The position numbers and the translations under genes are program-made. A model generated the notes under the pieces. The model was not told the DNA's origin, made no database searches, and saw nothing but the letters and a program-made list of their open reading frames with translations. From Paracoccus bogoriensis (GTDB lineage: Bacteria > Pseudomonadota > Alphaproteobacteria > Rhodobacterales > Rhodobacteraceae): 64,000 nucleotides of DNA. Where the stretch lies: positions 1-64,000 of the forward strand of contig NZ_JAHYSR010000011.1 of assembly GCF_019431455.1 (NCBI RefSeq), given 5' to 3'. How positions within the stretch are numbered: position 1 is the first letter of the stretch; each line of letters starts with the position of its first letter. Positions 16,749-29,635 of the stretch are shown piece by piece.

Positions 16749-17927
16749 TCAGCGCGCGGCGTCGCGCAGGGCCTCGGCCCGGTCGGTGCGCTCCCAGCTG
16801 AAGGCGGTGGCTCCGGCCAAGGCATAGGGTTCGCGCCCGAAATGGCCGTAGCTGGCCGTCGGGCGATAGATCGGGTGCAACAGGTCCAGTTCGCGGATGA
16901 TGGCAAAGGGACGCAAGTCGAAAACGCGGCGCACAGCGGCCACGATCCGTTCGACCGGCACGGTCTCGGTCCCGAAGCAGTTCAGGCTGATCGAGGTCGG
17001 CTCGGCCACGCCGATCGCATAGCTCACCTGGATCTCGCAGCGGCTCGCCAGCCCGGCGGCGACGATGTTCTTGGCCACCCAACGTCCTGCATAGGCCGCC
17101 GAGCGGTCCACCTTGGACGGGTCCTTGCCCGAGAAGGCGCCGCCGCCATGGCGCGCCATGCCGCCATAGCTGTCCACGATGATCTTGCGTCCGGTCAGGC
17201 CGCAATCGCCGACCGGCCCGCCGATGACGAACTTGCCCGTGGGGTTGATGAAGAACTTGGTCTGGGCCGACAGCCATTCGGCCGGCAGAACCGGTTTGAT
17301 GATCTCTTCGATCACGGCCTCGCGCAGGTCGGCCAGCGCGATGTCCGGGTTGTGCTGGGTGGACAGCACCACCGCGTCGATCGCCTCGGGCCGGCCGTCA
17401 GCACCGTAGCGCATCGTGATCTGCGACTTTGCGTCCGGGCGCAGCCAGGGCAGCGTGCCGTCGCGGCGCACCTTGGCCTGACGTTCGACCAGACGGTGGG
17501 CATAGGTGATCGGCGCGGGCATCAGCACGTCGGTTTCGTCCGAGGCGTAACCGAACATCAGGCCCTGATCCCCCGCGCCCTGATCTTCTAGGTTGTCGCG
17601 GTCAACCCCCTGATTGATCTCGGGCGATTGCTTGCCGATGATGTTGATGACCGAACAGGTCGCGCCATCGAAGCCGACATCGCTGCTGGTATAGCCGATA
17701 TCGTTGATCACCCCGCGCACGATGGATTCCAGATCCACCCATGCGCTGGTCGTGATCTCGCCAGAGATGATCGCCACGCCGGTCTTGACCATGGTTTCGC
17801 AGGCAACACGGGCGCGCGGATCTTCGGCCAGGATAGCGTCAAGAATGGCGTCGCTGATCTGGTCGGCGATCTTGTCGGGATGGCCTTCGGACACGGATTC
17901 CGAGGTAAAGGTCGTGTATTCGGTCAT
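16749..17927 (-). CDS. metK: S-adenosylmethionine synthase
   Basis: 392 residues; makes SAM from methionine and ATP in the cytoplasm. Landmarks: [20 protein letters not shown] near the N-terminus, [12 protein letters not shown], and [20 protein letters not shown] in the central domain. It lies four bases downstream of ahcY on the same strand, so SAM synthesis and removal of its by-product SAH are probably made from one transcript. Rhodobacterales often carry a SAM/SAH riboswitch directly before metK; the 4-base gap leaves no room for one here. Confidence 0.97.
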   Translation of the reverse strand: MTEYTTFTSESVSEGHPDKIADQISDAILDAILAEDPRARVACETMVKTGVAIISGEITTSAWVDLESIVRGVINDIGYTSSDVGFDGATCSVINIIGKQSPEINQGVDRDNLEDQGAGDQGLMFGYASDETDVLMPAPITYAHRLVERQAKVRRDGTLPWLRPDAKSQITMRYGADGRPEAIDAVVLSTQHNPDIALADLREAVIEEIIKPVLPAEWLSAQTKFFINPTGKFVIGGPVGDCGLTGRKIIVDSYGGMARHGGGAFSGKDPSKVDRSAAYAGRWVAKNIVAAGLASRCEIQVSYAIGVAEPTSISLNCFGTETVPVERIVAAVRRVFDLRPFAIIRELDLLHPIYRPTASYGHFGREPYALAGATAFSWERTDRAEALRDAAR

Positions 17928-17931
17928 GCAG

Positions 17932-19317
17932 TCAATACCGGTAATGATCGGATTTGAAGGGCCCTTCCGGCTTTACGCCGATATAGGCGGCCTGCTCGGG
18001 GGTCAGGGTGGTCAGTTTCGCGCCGATCTTGTCCAGATGCAGGCGGGCAACCTTTTCGTCCAGGTGCTTGGGCAGGATATAGACGCCGGGCTTGTAGTCG
18101 TCGCCCCTGGTCCACAGCTCGATCTGTGCCAGAACCTGGTTGGTGAAGCTGGCCGACATGACGAACGAGGGATGCCCCGTCGCGTTGCCCAGGTTCAACA
18201 GGCGGCCCTGGCTCAGCAGGATGATGCGATTGCCCGAGGGCATCTCGATCATGTCCACCTGGTCCTTGATGTTGGTCCATTTGTGATTGCGCAGCGCAGC
18301 GACCTGAATCTCGTTGTCGAAATGGCCGATATTGCCGACGATCGCCATGTCCTTCATCTCGCGCATATGCTCGATGCGGATCACGTCGCGGTTGCCGGTC
18401 GTGGTGATGAAGATGTCCGCGGTCGCGGCGACATCCTCCAGCGTCACGACCTCGAACCCGTCCATCGCGGCCTGCAGCGCGCAGATCGGATCGACCTCGG
18501 TCACCTTCACTCGCGCGCCCGCGCCTTGCAATGACGCGGCCGAGCCCTTGCCCACATCGCCATAGCCGCAGACAACCGCGACCTTGCCCGCCATCATCAC
18601 GTCGGTCGCGCGGCGGATGCCGTCCACCAGCGACTCCTTGCAGCCATATTTGTTGTCGAATTTCGACTTGGTCACGCTGTCGTTCACATTGATCGCCGGG
18701 AAGGGAAGTTGCCCGTTCTTCATCAGGTCATAGAGCCGGTGCACGCCGGTCGTGGTCTCTTCTGAGACGCCGACGATCTGGCTGCGGATCTTCGTGAACC
18801 AGCCGGGCGATTGCGCCATGCGCCTGGCGATCTGGGCCTTGATCACGGCCTCTTCGTCCGATTGCGGGACGGGAATGATGTCTTCGCCAGCCTCGGCCCG
18901 CGCGCCCAGCAGGACGTAAAGCGTCGCGTCGCCGCCATCGTCCAGGATCAGGTTCGGGCCTTCCGGGAACTGGAACGAACGGTCAAGGTAGTCCCAGTGC
19001 TCTTCCAGCGACTGCCCCTTGACGGCAAAGACCGGGACACCGGATTTCGCAATGGCCGCCGCCGCGTGGTCCTGGGTCGAGAAGATGTTGCACGACGCCC
19101 AGCGCACATCGGCACCAAGCGCGGTCAGCGTCTCGATCAGGACGGCGGTCTGGATGGTCATGTGCAGGCTGCCCACGATCCGGGCGCCGGCCAGAGGCTT
19201 GCTGTCGCCATATTCGGCCCGCAGCGCCATAAGGCCCGGCATCTCGGTCTCGGCAATGTCCAGTTCCTTGCGGCCGTAATCGGCCAGCGCGATGTCCTTG
19301 ATGATGTAATCGGTCAC
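17932..19317 (-). CDS. ahcY: Adenosylhomocysteinase (SAH hydrolase)
   Basis: 461 residues; splits S-adenosylhomocysteine into adenosine and homocysteine with bound NAD. Landmarks: [29 protein letters not shown] (catalytic Lys/Asp region), the NAD-binding [10 protein letters not shown], and the C-terminal KSDHYRY with its conserved Lys and Tyr. I use the GTG at 19317 ([17 protein letters not shown]), preceded by GGAAAG; the longer upstream reading lacks family similarity. It is first in the ahcY-metK unit. I looked for SAH or SAM/SAH riboswitch consensus in the roughly 110-base leader and did not see one. Confidence 0.96.
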   Translation of the reverse strand: MTDYIIKDIALADYGRKELDIAETEMPGLMALRAEYGDSKPLAGARIVGSLHMTIQTAVLIETLTALGADVRWASCNIFSTQDHAAAAIAKSGVPVFAVKGQSLEEHWDYLDRSFQFPEGPNLILDDGGDATLYVLLGARAEAGEDIIPVPQSDEEAVIKAQIARRMAQSPGWFTKIRSQIVGVSEETTTGVHRLYDLMKNGQLPFPAINVNDSVTKSKFDNKYGCKESLVDGIRRATDVMMAGKVAVVCGYGDVGKGSAASLQGAGARVKVTEVDPICALQAAMDGFEVVTLEDVAATADIFITTTGNRDVIRIEHMREMKDMAIVGNIGHFDNEIQVAALRNHKWTNIKDQVDMIEMPSGNRIILLSQGRLLNLGNATGHPSFVMSASFTNQVLAQIELWTRGDDYKPGVYILPKHLDEKVARLHLDKIGAKLTTLTPEQAAYIGVKPEGPFKSDHYRY

Positions 19318-19426
19318 GGCTGCTGCTTTCCATCTTTCCCGGCGTGGGGACCGACATAACCCAAGGGTAACAGCGCCGAAAGGGGCAATTCCGTCGCGCA
19401 TGGCCGCCCAGGGCTCGGGCGTCCTC

Positions 19427-20074
19427 TCAGGGCTTGCTGCTGCGGGCCATTCGCAGCACGAAGTCGCGCATCATCCGTTTCGCGGAGTCAAGTCCGCTCG
19501 CGCCGTCAAGCCGGCCATCAAGCCGCCCGTCCAGCAACAGGCTGGCCGCACCCACCGCGAAACTGCGCGCGGACAGAACCAGCATCTCGACATCCTCTCG
19601 GGGATGCAGACGGCCCTGTTCGCGCGCGCGCATCAGAAGCCGCGTCATCAGATCGCCCAAGCTGTCAACGTAGCGGCGCAGCCTGGGCACAGTGCGATAA
19701 TCCAGACGCCGCGTATCCGCCAGCAGGCGGAACTGCGCGGGGTGGTGGCTTGCCCATTCCAGATAGGCTTCGCCGATGGCGGTGAACTGCGCGACCGGGT
19801 CGTCGGGATCCACCTTGACTACGGCGCGGGTGCAGGTGTCGATGAGGATGGTCAGCGATCGTTCAAGCGCGGCGACCAGCAGATCGCGCCCCTCGGAAAA
19901 GACCGGGTCGATGCTGGCTTTCGGCACGTCGATCACCTCGGCGATCTGCGCCAGCGACGGCACCCGACCCTGACTGTCCGTCAACTGCAACGAGGCTGCC
20001 ATCGCGCGCTCGTGCAGATTCGGGGATTGGCGTGGATATGTGCTTGTCATCATGCCCATCATGCCCTCGACCAT
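19427..20074 (-). CDS. TetR-family-like transcriptional regulator
   Basis: Up to 215 residues. An N-terminal helix-turn-helix ([20 protein letters not shown]) is followed by [19 protein letters not shown] and an all-helical ligand domain, the TetR layout. The recognition helix is atypical for the family. [11 protein letters not shown] near the C-terminus is a short imperfect repeat. The start is ambiguous among clustered ATGs at 20074, 20062/20059 and 20053/20050; GAGGG lies ten bases before the 20053 ATG. It lies upstream of ahcY on the same strand; a regulatory link is not shown. Confidence 0.7.
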   Translation of the reverse strand: MVEGMMGMMTSTYPRQSPNLHERAMAASLQLTDSQGRVPSLAQIAEVIDVPKASIDPVFSEGRDLLVAALERSLTILIDTCTRAVVKVDPDDPVAQFTAIGEAYLEWASHHPAQFRLLADTRRLDYRTVPRLRRYVDSLGDLMTRLLMRAREQGRLHPREDVEMLVLSARSFAVGAASLLLDGRLDGRLDGASGLDSAKRMMRDFVLRMARSSKP

Positions 20075-20321
20075 CGGATGACCCGGTTAACCAATGAACG
20101 CAGCGACACGAAAAAAGACCCAGAACCAACCGGTTTGAAAATGAGGCTTCGCATCGGGGTTGGCAAGGTCAAGCCGGTGGCTGAAGCGGACCGGACATCT
20201 CGAAGGCCGAAACCCCACATCTGGCGTATTCACCGAAACGGCTGGTCGATCAACGTCTTGCCTGAATGCGATCATCCCGACCCGCGGGGACGGGCCGGAA
20301 AACAGATCCAATTCTATGCAA

Positions 20322-22142
<1,821 letters not shown>

Positions 22143-22227
22143 GAGGGCCTTGATGCAGAGGTTTTGCCGGTCCCCTAGCGGATCGAGGCCCCGAAGGCCA
22201 GCCCGCAATCGTCGATCCGGCATGGCA

Positions 22228-22256
22228 AAGGCCCCCGACGCGGGGTCGGGGGCCTG
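22228..22256 (-). terminator. Terminator after the glycine-zipper membrane protein
   Basis: GGCCCCCGAC (22230-22239) and GTCGGGGGCC (22245-22254) make a perfect 10-bp stem with a 5-base loop, followed on the minus strand by TTTGCC. It lies between the membrane protein ending at 22280 and typA. Confidence 0.7.
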
Positions 22257-22279
22257 TGTCTTGGCGTTCGGCTGCTGCC

Positions 22280-23398
22280 TCAGCGGCGGGTCCGGGTCAG
22301 ACCGGTCCAGATGCGACCGGCATCGCGGTCCTGGCCACCCTTGATGGCGCCCAACCATGCCGCCAGAGCGGCGATCAGCGAGGATACCGCCAGGAACAGC
22401 GCCGACCAGACCGCACCGCGGCGCGCGGTTTCGGCGGCTTCGATGGCGGCCTCCTGCGCCTGCTGCAGGCGCAGCTCGGCTTCGGCGCGCAGCTCCTCGG
22501 CCTGGGCCTGAGCGGCGGCCAGCGCCTCGTCGGCCTGGGCCTGTGCCTCGGCCAGACGGGCCTCGGCCTCGGCCCGCAGCGCGGTGACCTGCTCAACGAC
22601 CTGCTCGACGCGGGCGTCGATCTGGGCCGGGGTCAGCGTGGTCCGCGCGGCCAGCGCGTCACGCATGTAATCCAGGTCTTCGTCCGAGATCTCACCCGTG
22701 CGCAGCAACTGGCCGGCAATGGCGGTCAGTTCGCGGCGGATCGCCTCGTTCGAGAACTCATCGCCGGCCGCGGTCTGGCCGCGCAGGAAACGGTCGGTGA
22801 TATAGTCCAGCGGGTTGCCGCCATCCGGGCCTTCGGCCTCGGACAGGCCGCTGGCCGCGCCGCCGACCAGTTGGCCCACGCCGCTGATCGCACCGCCAGC
22901 CACCTGGCCCACGCCGCCGATGACACCACCGGCCAGCTGGCCCGTGCCCTGCAAAGCACCGCCCACGGCAGCACCCGTCGCCTCGACAGCGGTCGAGGCC
23001 GCGTTGCCTGCGGCACGGATGCCGCCGCTGATGACGCTGCCTGCCAGCACCGCCGAAATCAGGATGCCGATGGCCCAGACTGTCAGGCCATGGATGCCGT
23101 CACGCGCCTCGATCTCGTCCTCCGAGGTCGAAGTGCGGCGGCGCATCCGGCCGGCCACGTAGCCGCCCAGGGCATAGACCGCCAGCATCGCCAGAAACGA
23201 GAACAGGCCGACCAGAACCAGCGCAAAGGTTCCAAGGCCTTGATCCGGATCGGCCGAGACCGATCCCAGGCCGATCGCTGTCGTGAAGCCGGTAAACACG
23301 ACCGACGCACCTGCCGCGATGACCGCACCGGCCAGGATCGCCGGCCAATCGACATGGCTGTTGCGCGCACCCGTGACGGGTTCATGAAGTTCGTTCAT
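22280..23398 (-). CDS. Membrane protein with glycine-zipper repeats and coiled coil
   Basis: 372 residues. The N-terminal part has three membrane segments ([60 protein letters not shown]). Then comes a repeat-rich block of GG/AG zippers ([20 protein letters not shown] and on) at about 145-190, a soluble helical domain, a long Ala/Glu/Gln coiled coil at about 270-340 and a last membrane helix. Similar proteins are sometimes labelled PhnA-like, which I think is uninformative. It lies 14 bases after the 24-residue membrane peptide gene, so the two form one unit. Probably an envelope-stress or membrane-organising protein; unproven. Confidence 0.7.
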   Translation of the reverse strand: MNELHEPVTGARNSHVDWPAILAGAVIAAGASVVFTGFTTAIGLGSVSADPDQGLGTFALVLVGLFSFLAMLAVYALGGYVAGRMRRRTSTSEDEIEARDGIHGLTVWAIGILISAVLAGSVISGGIRAAGNAASTAVEATGAAVGGALQGTGQLAGGVIGGVGQVAGGAISGVGQLVGGAASGLSEAEGPDGGNPLDYITDRFLRGQTAAGDEFSNEAIRRELTAIAGQLLRTGEISDEDLDYMRDALAARTTLTPAQIDARVEQVVEQVTALRAEAEARLAEAQAQADEALAAAQAQAEELRAEAELRLQQAQEAAIEAAETARRGAVWSALFLAVSSLIAALAAWLGAIKGGQDRDAGRIWTGLTRTRR

Positions 23399-23412
23399 TC
23401 TGTCCTCTCCCC

Positions 23413-23487
23413 TTACCGCAGGCCGAGAAACGACAGGATGAACAGGACCACGACCACCAGGCCGACAATATAGATTATGGAGTTCAT
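23413..23487 (-). CDS. 24-residue single-helix membrane peptide
   Basis: The product is MNSIIYIVGLVVVVLFILSF plus LGLR: one membrane helix ending in an Arg. AAGGGA precedes the ATG at 23487 at a good distance. Very similar short peptides with an IIYIVGL...SFLGLR pattern occur in alphaproteobacteria as I remember them. It is followed after 14 bases by the glycine-zipper membrane protein and probably shares its transcript. The function is unknown; assisting membrane insertion or assembly of the partner is speculation. Confidence 0.65.
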   Translation of the reverse strand: MNSIIYIVGLVVVVLFILSFLGLR

Positions 23488-23626
23488 GTGCTATCCCTTC
23501 TTGTCAGGGTCGCGTGTCGCTGCACGGGCGACATCGTGACGCATCGAGACTGCAACGGATCAGGCGGGAAGGGGTTCCGCGCTCAGACACGAATCCTGTG
23601 GTCGTTGCAGCCTTGCCGCAATGCGG

Positions 23627-24397
23627 TCAGGCGCCCAGGCCGCGCAGCCGGCCAAGCCAGTTCAGCCCCGCCTGGGTTGTGCGGGCGGGCTCGTATTCCG
23701 CCCCGATCCAGCCGCGATATTCCGAGGACCGCAGCGCCGCCATGAAACCCGCCAGGGGCTCGGTCTCCGGCTCGGGCTCGTTGCGGGCGGGCCATCCGCC
23801 GATCTGGACATGGCGGGTGAGGGCGGACACCTGCCTCCAGCAGGCGACCAGATCGCCGGTGATCGACAGCGCATGGTGCATGTCCAGTTGCAATCCCAGG
23901 TTCGGCGCACCGATCCGTCGGATCACGTCCAGCGCGGTGCCGTAATCGGTCAGGAAGACTCCCGGCATGGACTGGGGGCAGGCGGGTTCGATGGTCAGGC
24001 TGGCATGGGGCGCGCGCTCGGCGGCCCAGGCAAGGTTGCGGGTCAGCGTATCCAGCGCCTGCGGACCTGCGGCGCGGCCGGCCATGATGTTGATGTGTCG
24101 CACGCGCAGCGCCTCGGCCACGCGAAGGCTGCGCTCGAAATCGCGCCGGAACCGTTCTTCCAGGCCCGGCACAGCGGCGAAGCCGCGCGGTCCGCCCGTC
24201 CAGTTCGGTGGCGGGGCATTGATCAGCACGATCTCGGTGCCGGCGGCGATGGCGGCACGCGACAATTCGCGCGCGGTAAGATCATAGGGGAACAGGATCT
24301 CGACCCCCTCGAACCCGGCCTCGGCAGCGGCAGCAAAGCGTTCCGGCATCGGCAACTCGGTGAACAGCACCGACAGGTTGGCTGCGAAACGCGGCAT
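23627..24397 (-). CDS. Hydroxypyruvate isomerase family TIM-barrel protein
   Basis: 256 residues, xylose-isomerase-like TIM barrel. Landmarks: FAANLSVLFTELPMPERFAA at the start, EAGFEGVEILFPYD, HINIMAG, LTIEPACPQ with a metal-binding Glu, LQLDMHHA with Asp/His, HVQIGG, and a C-terminal GWIGAEYEP Glu. These match the Hyi/OtnI family (hydroxypyruvate or 2-oxo-tetronate isomerase). The exact substrate cannot be told; no gcl, glxR or otn genes are near. The start at 24397 lies 2 bases after the DUF1285 stop. Confidence 0.8.
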   Translation of the reverse strand: MPRFAANLSVLFTELPMPERFAAAAEAGFEGVEILFPYDLTARELSRAAIAAGTEIVLINAPPPNWTGGPRGFAAVPGLEERFRRDFERSLRVAEALRVRHINIMAGRAAGPQALDTLTRNLAWAAERAPHASLTIEPACPQSMPGVFLTDYGTALDVIRRIGAPNLGLQLDMHHALSITGDLVACWRQVSALTRHVQIGGWPARNEPEPETEPLAGFMAALRSSEYRGWIGAEYEPARTTQAGLNWLGRLRGLGA

Positions 24398-24399
24398 GA

Positions 24400-24960
24400 T
24401 CACGGCTCCAGCGCGAAGAACCGGCCCTGCGACGTGACACCCAAGCGGCCATCTTCACCCTCGGTCGCGGCAGCGGCCAGCCGGTAGAAGGTCTTGCGGT
24501 CGATCAGCGCCTCGAGGCCCGCGCGCACATGCACATAAGGACGAGGCCGTTCGGCCGACCCGCGCAGGATGATCGCGTGATCCGGCCCTGCGACCACGCT
24601 GTCGCCGACATTGGTAACGAAGGTGATGCGGTCGGGCGCGATGGTCGCATCCACCGCGACGAAGGGCGCGTCCTCGACCCGGATGCCGACCTTCTCGACC
24701 GGGGTGACAAGAAAATAGCGGTCGCCCTCGCGCCTGAGGATGGTCGAGAACAGGCGCACCATGGCCGGGCGTCCGATCGGCGTGCCGTTGTAGAACCAGG
24801 TGCCGTCGGCGCGGATCTCCATGTCCAGATCGCCGCAGAAGGGCGGGTTCCACAAATGGACCGGCGGCAAACCGGCCGCCTTGCCGGCCAGACGCGCAGC
24901 TTCGGCCAGGGACTCGGCCGATGGTGGCGCGCTCACCTTTTTGTCACCCTCTTGCGCCAT
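24400..24960 (-). CDS. DUF1285 domain protein
   Basis: 186 residues, cytoplasmic, two-domain beta-rich protein of the DUF1285 family. The typical VHLWNPPFCGDLDMEIRADG and WFYNGTPIGRPAMVRLFSTI stretch is followed by LRREGDRYFLVTPVEKVGI. The family has structures but no known activity. It is probably cotranscribed with the isomerase gene behind it and divergent from the MoxR operon with a 60-base gap that must hold both promoters. Confidence 0.85.
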   Translation of the reverse strand: MAQEGDKKVSAPPSAESLAEAARLAGKAAGLPPVHLWNPPFCGDLDMEIRADGTWFYNGTPIGRPAMVRLFSTILRREGDRYFLVTPVEKVGIRVEDAPFVAVDATIAPDRITFVTNVGDSVVAGPDHAIILRGSAERPRPYVHVRAGLEALIDRKTFYRLAAAATEGEDGRLGVTSQGRFFALEP

Positions 24961-25020
24961 TCGTCTGGTTGTCTCCCGTCATCCTGTTATGTTGACATAA
25001 GGCAGCGAAAGGACATTGTC

Positions 25021-26024
<1,004 letters not shown>

Positions 26025-26028
<4 letters not shown>

Positions 26029-26906
26029 GCCCCCAACCGCCCGCCAGCGCCGCCGCGCTTCGCGCCCGCGCCGAGACGGCGGGCCTGCATCTGCCGGGCT
26101 TGATCCTGGCCGCCGAGCAGCTTGCCGCGCAGGTCTCACCCGGCGCGCATGGTCTGCGCCGCGCCGGCCCGGGCGAGGATTTCTGGCAATACCGCCCGGC
26201 CTCGGCCGGCGACGGCATGCGCGCCATCGACTGGCGCCGCTCGGCCCGGTCGGATCAGGATTTCGTTCGCGACCGCGAGGCGCAGACAGCCCAGACCGCC
26301 GCGATCTGGGTTTCGGGCGGGCAGGGGATGGCCTTTTCCGGCGCCTCCGACCGCGAGACCAAGGCCGAACGCGCACGCCTGCTGGCGCTGGCTCTGGCCA
26401 TGCTGATGCTGCGCGGGGGCGAGCGGGTGGGCTTGCTGGGTCAGCGCGCCCGCAGCGGCAGGCTTCAGGCTGAACGCCTGGCCGAGGCGCTGGTCGCCGC
26501 GCCCGCCGCCCAGGCAGATTTCGACGCGCCCGATGCCGGAGCGCTGCGACCCCGTCAGCGCGTTGTGCTGATCGCGGATTTCCTGGCCCGTCCCGACTGG
26601 CTGCCGGGCTTTCTGGCGCAGGCGGCCGGTCTGGGCACGACCGGCGTGATCCTGCAATTGCTGGACCCCGACGAGGAAAGCTTTCCCTATCACGGCGCGG
26701 TCCTGTTTCGGTCCCAATCAGGCGCTTTGCGTCACGAAAGCCGCGATGCAGGCGCGCTTCGGGGCGCCTATCTGGCGCGGCTGGCGGAGCGCCGCGACTG
26801 GCTGGCGGCGCAGGCCGGGGCTGCGGGCTGGCGCTATGTCCACGCCTCGACGGGGGATTTGCCTGCGGACAGCCTGACCGAACTCTGGCAGATGATGGGG
26901 CGCTGA
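26025..26906 (+). CDS. DUF58 domain protein, MoxR partner
   Basis: 293 residues. The DUF58 signature is clear: AGDGMRAIDWRRSARSDQDF then VRDREAQTAQTAAIWV. The domain is a divergent VWA-like fold that partners MoxR ATPases. A short hydrophobic stretch (LLALALAMLML) lies in the middle, but no full membrane anchor. Start and stop overlap both neighbours (ATGA before, TGATG after), so translation is probably coupled along the operon. Confidence 0.88.
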
Positions 26907-29635
26907 TGCTGCTTCTGGGTCCGATAGGTTTTGCCGCGCCCTGGGTTCTGGCGGCGCTGGTCGCACTGCCGGTGCTGTGGGTCATCCTGCGCGCGATCCC
27001 GCCCGCGCCGCAGCGCATTACCTTTCCGGGCGTCGCGCTGCTGGCCGGTCTGGCCGATCGCAGCACGACCGCGCGGCGCACGCCCTGGTGGCTGCTGCTG
27101 ATCCGGCTTCTGGCGGTGGCGGCGCTGATCCTGGCCTTTGCCGGTCCGGTCTGGCGGCCCGTGCCGCTTCTGCCGGCGTCGGGGCCCCTTCTGGTGGTCA
27201 TGGATGCGGGCTGGGGCGCCGCGCCCGACTGGCCCGCGCGCCAGGCCCGCGCCGAACGCGCCCTGACCGAGGCCGCGGGCGCGGGCCGACGCGCCGCGCT
27301 GCTGATGGCCGACGGGCGTGACGGGGCGCAGCCGCTGCGCTTTCAGCCCGCCGACAGCCTGATGGCGCGGCTGCGCGGGGCGGGGCCCGGCGGCTTCCCC
27401 TCGGCCCTGCCCGACGATCCCGGCCCCGCATTGTCGGACCTGCCGCCGGGGCGGCTGTCGGTCCTGTGGCTGTCCGACGGCCAGGATCACCCGAACCGCG
27501 CGCGCTGGTTTCAGGCGCTGGCCGAGCGGGGCGACGTGACCGTGGTGCCGCCCGCCCGGCCGCTGAATGCCCTGACGCTGGAACCGGGCCCCGACGCGCC
27601 GGTCCTGCGCCTTCACGGCGAGGGCGCGGCGGTGCTGGCCATCGGCCCCGATCCGCAGGGGATCGAACGCGAACTGGCCCGCCTGATCCCGGGCGAGGCC
27701 GAGGCGGGCAGCCGCCTTGTGGCGCTGGACCTGCCGCCCGAACAGCGCAACCGCGTCACCCGTTTCCAGATCGAGGGCGCAAGTCATGCCGGGGCGGTGG
27801 TTCTGGCCGATGACAGCGTGCGCCGCCGCAAGGTCGCGCTGGTCGGCGACCTGGCCGGGCAGGCCGAGGGCCAGCAGCTTCTGTCGCCCGCCCATTACGT
27901 CCGGCAGGCGCTGGCCCCCTCGGCCGATCTGATCGAGGGCGGTCTGGGCGACGTGCTGGACGCCGCGCCCGATGTGGTCATCCTGATCGATCAGGTGCAG
28001 CTGGCCGAGATCGGCGAACTGGCCGAATGGGTGGATCGCGGCGGGCTGCTGATCCGCTTTGCCGGGCCGCGCATGGCCGGCTCCGACCGCCTGACCGAGG
28101 AATTGCTGCTGCCCGTGCCGCTGCGTCAGGGCGGGCGCGATATCGGCGGCGCGCTCAGCTGGGGCGATCCGCGAGGGCTGGCGCCCTTTGCGCGCGACGG
28201 GGTCTTCGGCGGCCTGACCCCGCCCGATGACGTGACGGTGCGCGCGCAGCTGATGGCGCAGCCCGGCCCCGATCTGGCCTCCCGCACGATTGCCACCCTG
28301 TCGGACATGACGCCCCTGGTCACGCGCGACCGGTTCGGGCAGGGGCAGGTCGTGCTGTTCCATGTCTCGGCCAATCCCGAATGGTCGAACCTGCCGCTGT
28401 CGGGCCTGTTCGTCGAGATGCTGACCCGCCTTGTCGCCACCGCTCGCAGCGCCCCCGCGACCGAAAGCGATCCGCGCGAGGCCCCTTTCTGGACGCCGCA
28501 ATCCGTGCTGGACGGCTTTGGCCGCGCCCTGCCGCCCGAGGGCCTGTCACCTGTCGCCGCCGAGGATCTGGCGCGCGGTCCCGCCCATGATCGCCCCGCC
28601 GGCATTTATGCGGCGGGCGAGCGTGTTCAGGCCCTGAACGCGGGCGCGCCGCTTGCCCCTGCCGAATGGCCGGGCGCCCGGATCGAGGATGCAGGCGCGG
28701 GGCAGGGGCTTGGCCTGCGCGGGCCGCTGCTGGCGCTGGCGGCGCTGCTGATGGTGCTGGATGCGCTGGCCTCGGCCTTTGCGGCGCGAGGCGGGCGGGT
28801 CGCCGCCGCTCTGCTGGCCGGGCTGATCCTGACCGCACCGCCCCCCGCCCAGGCCCAGGATCTGGACCCCGACCTGATGCGCGCGGCCGCCGAGGTCGCG
28901 CTGGCCTATGTCGTGACCGGCGATCCCGAGGTGGACCGTGCTTCCGAACGCGGGCTCTGGGGGCTGTCGCTGGCCCTGCGCCAGCGCAGTTCGGTCGAGC
29001 CGGGCCGGCCCATCGGCGTCGATCTGGAAAGCGATGACCTGTCTCTGCTGACGTTTCTCTATTGGCCGGTGACAGACAGCCAGCCCGCGCCGGGGCCGCG
29101 CGCCTATCTGCGGTTGAACGCCTTCCTGCGGTCGGGGGGGATGATCCTCTTCGACACGCGCGACGGCGATCTGGCGGGGGTGGGCGGGCCGGACATGTCC
29201 GGCGCCCTGCGCCGCCTGGCCGCGCCGCTGGACATCCCGCCCCTGGCGCCTGTCCCCGAGGATCATGTCCTGACGCGGACCTTCTACCTGCTGGCCGATT
29301 TTCCGGGCCGCTGGCAAGGCAATCCCGTCTGGGTCGAGGCCCCGCCCGTCGGCGCCGAAATCCAGGCCGGGATGCCCTTTCGCCAATTGAATGACGGCGT
29401 GAGCCCGGTCGTGATCGGCGGCAATTCCTGGGCCGAGGCCTGGGCCATCGACGATAACGGCGCGCCGCTCTACCCGATCGGTCGGGGATGGGAGGGCGAG
29501 CGCCAGCGCGAGATGGCCTATCGCTTCGGGATCAACCTGATCATGTATGTGCTGACCGGGAACTACAAATCCGACCAGGTCCATGTCCCCGAGCTTCTGG
29601 AACGCCTGCGGACCGAGGAGATCCCGTCGCGATGA
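26906..29635 (+). CDS. BatA-like N-terminal plus DUF4159 membrane protein
   Basis: 909 residues. The N-terminus is a BatA/aerotolerance-regulator domain with two membrane helices (PWVLAALVALPVLWVILRAI; LLIRLLAVAALILAFAGPVW). A VWA-like region follows, then a third membrane segment near 610-650 with a Pro/Ala linker (LILTAPPPAQAQ). The periplasmic or cytoplasmic DUF4159 domain fills the rest (LLTFLYWPVTDSQP, FLRSGGMILFDTRDGDLAGV). Its Walker/MIDAS residues are not obvious. It is encoded inside the MoxR operon, overlapping both neighbours. Role in complex maturation or envelope maintenance is inferred from the operon only. Confidence 0.85.
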   Translation: MLLLGPIGFAAPWVLAALVALPVLWVILRAIPPAPQRITFPGVALLAGLADRSTTARRTPWWLLLIRLLAVAALILAFAGPVWRPVPLLPASGPLLVVMDAGWGAAPDWPARQARAERALTEAAGAGRRAALLMADGRDGAQPLRFQPADSLMARLRGAGPGGFPSALPDDPGPALSDLPPGRLSVLWLSDGQDHPNRARWFQALAERGDVTVVPPARPLNALTLEPGPDAPVLRLHGEGAAVLAIGPDPQGIERELARLIPGEAEAGSRLVALDLPPEQRNRVTRFQIEGASHAGAVVLADDSVRRRKVALVGDLAGQAEGQQLLSPAHYVRQALAPSADLIEGGLGDVLDAAPDVVILIDQVQLAEIGELAEWVDRGGLLIRFAGPRMAGSDRLTEELLLPVPLRQGGRDIGGALSWGDPRGLAPFARDGVFGGLTPPDDVTVRAQLMAQPGPDLASRTIATLSDMTPLVTRDRFGQGQVVLFHVSANPEWSNLPLSGLFVEMLTRLVATARSAPATESDPREAPFWTPQSVLDGFGRALPPEGLSPVAAEDLARGPAHDRPAGIYAAGERVQALNAGAPLAPAEWPGARIEDAGAGQGLGLRGPLLALAALLMVLDALASAFAARGGRVAAALLAGLILTAPPPAQAQDLDPDLMRAAAEVALAYVVTGDPEVDRASERGLWGLSLALRQRSSVEPGRPIGVDLESDDLSLLTFLYWPVTDSQPAPGPRAYLRLNAFLRSGGMILFDTRDGDLAGVGGPDMSGALRRLAAPLDIPPLAPVPEDHVLTRTFYLLADFPGRWQGNPVWVEAPPVGAEIQAGMPFRQLNDGVSPVVIGGNSWAEAWAIDDNGAPLYPIGRGWEGERQREMAYRFGINLIMYVLTGNYKSDQVHVPELLERLRTEEIPSR

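Noticed and set aside
19318-19426. Possible SAM/SAH or SAH riboswitch before ahcY-metK
   Set aside because: Rhodobacterales often have one near these genes, but I could not find the conserved core in this short leader.
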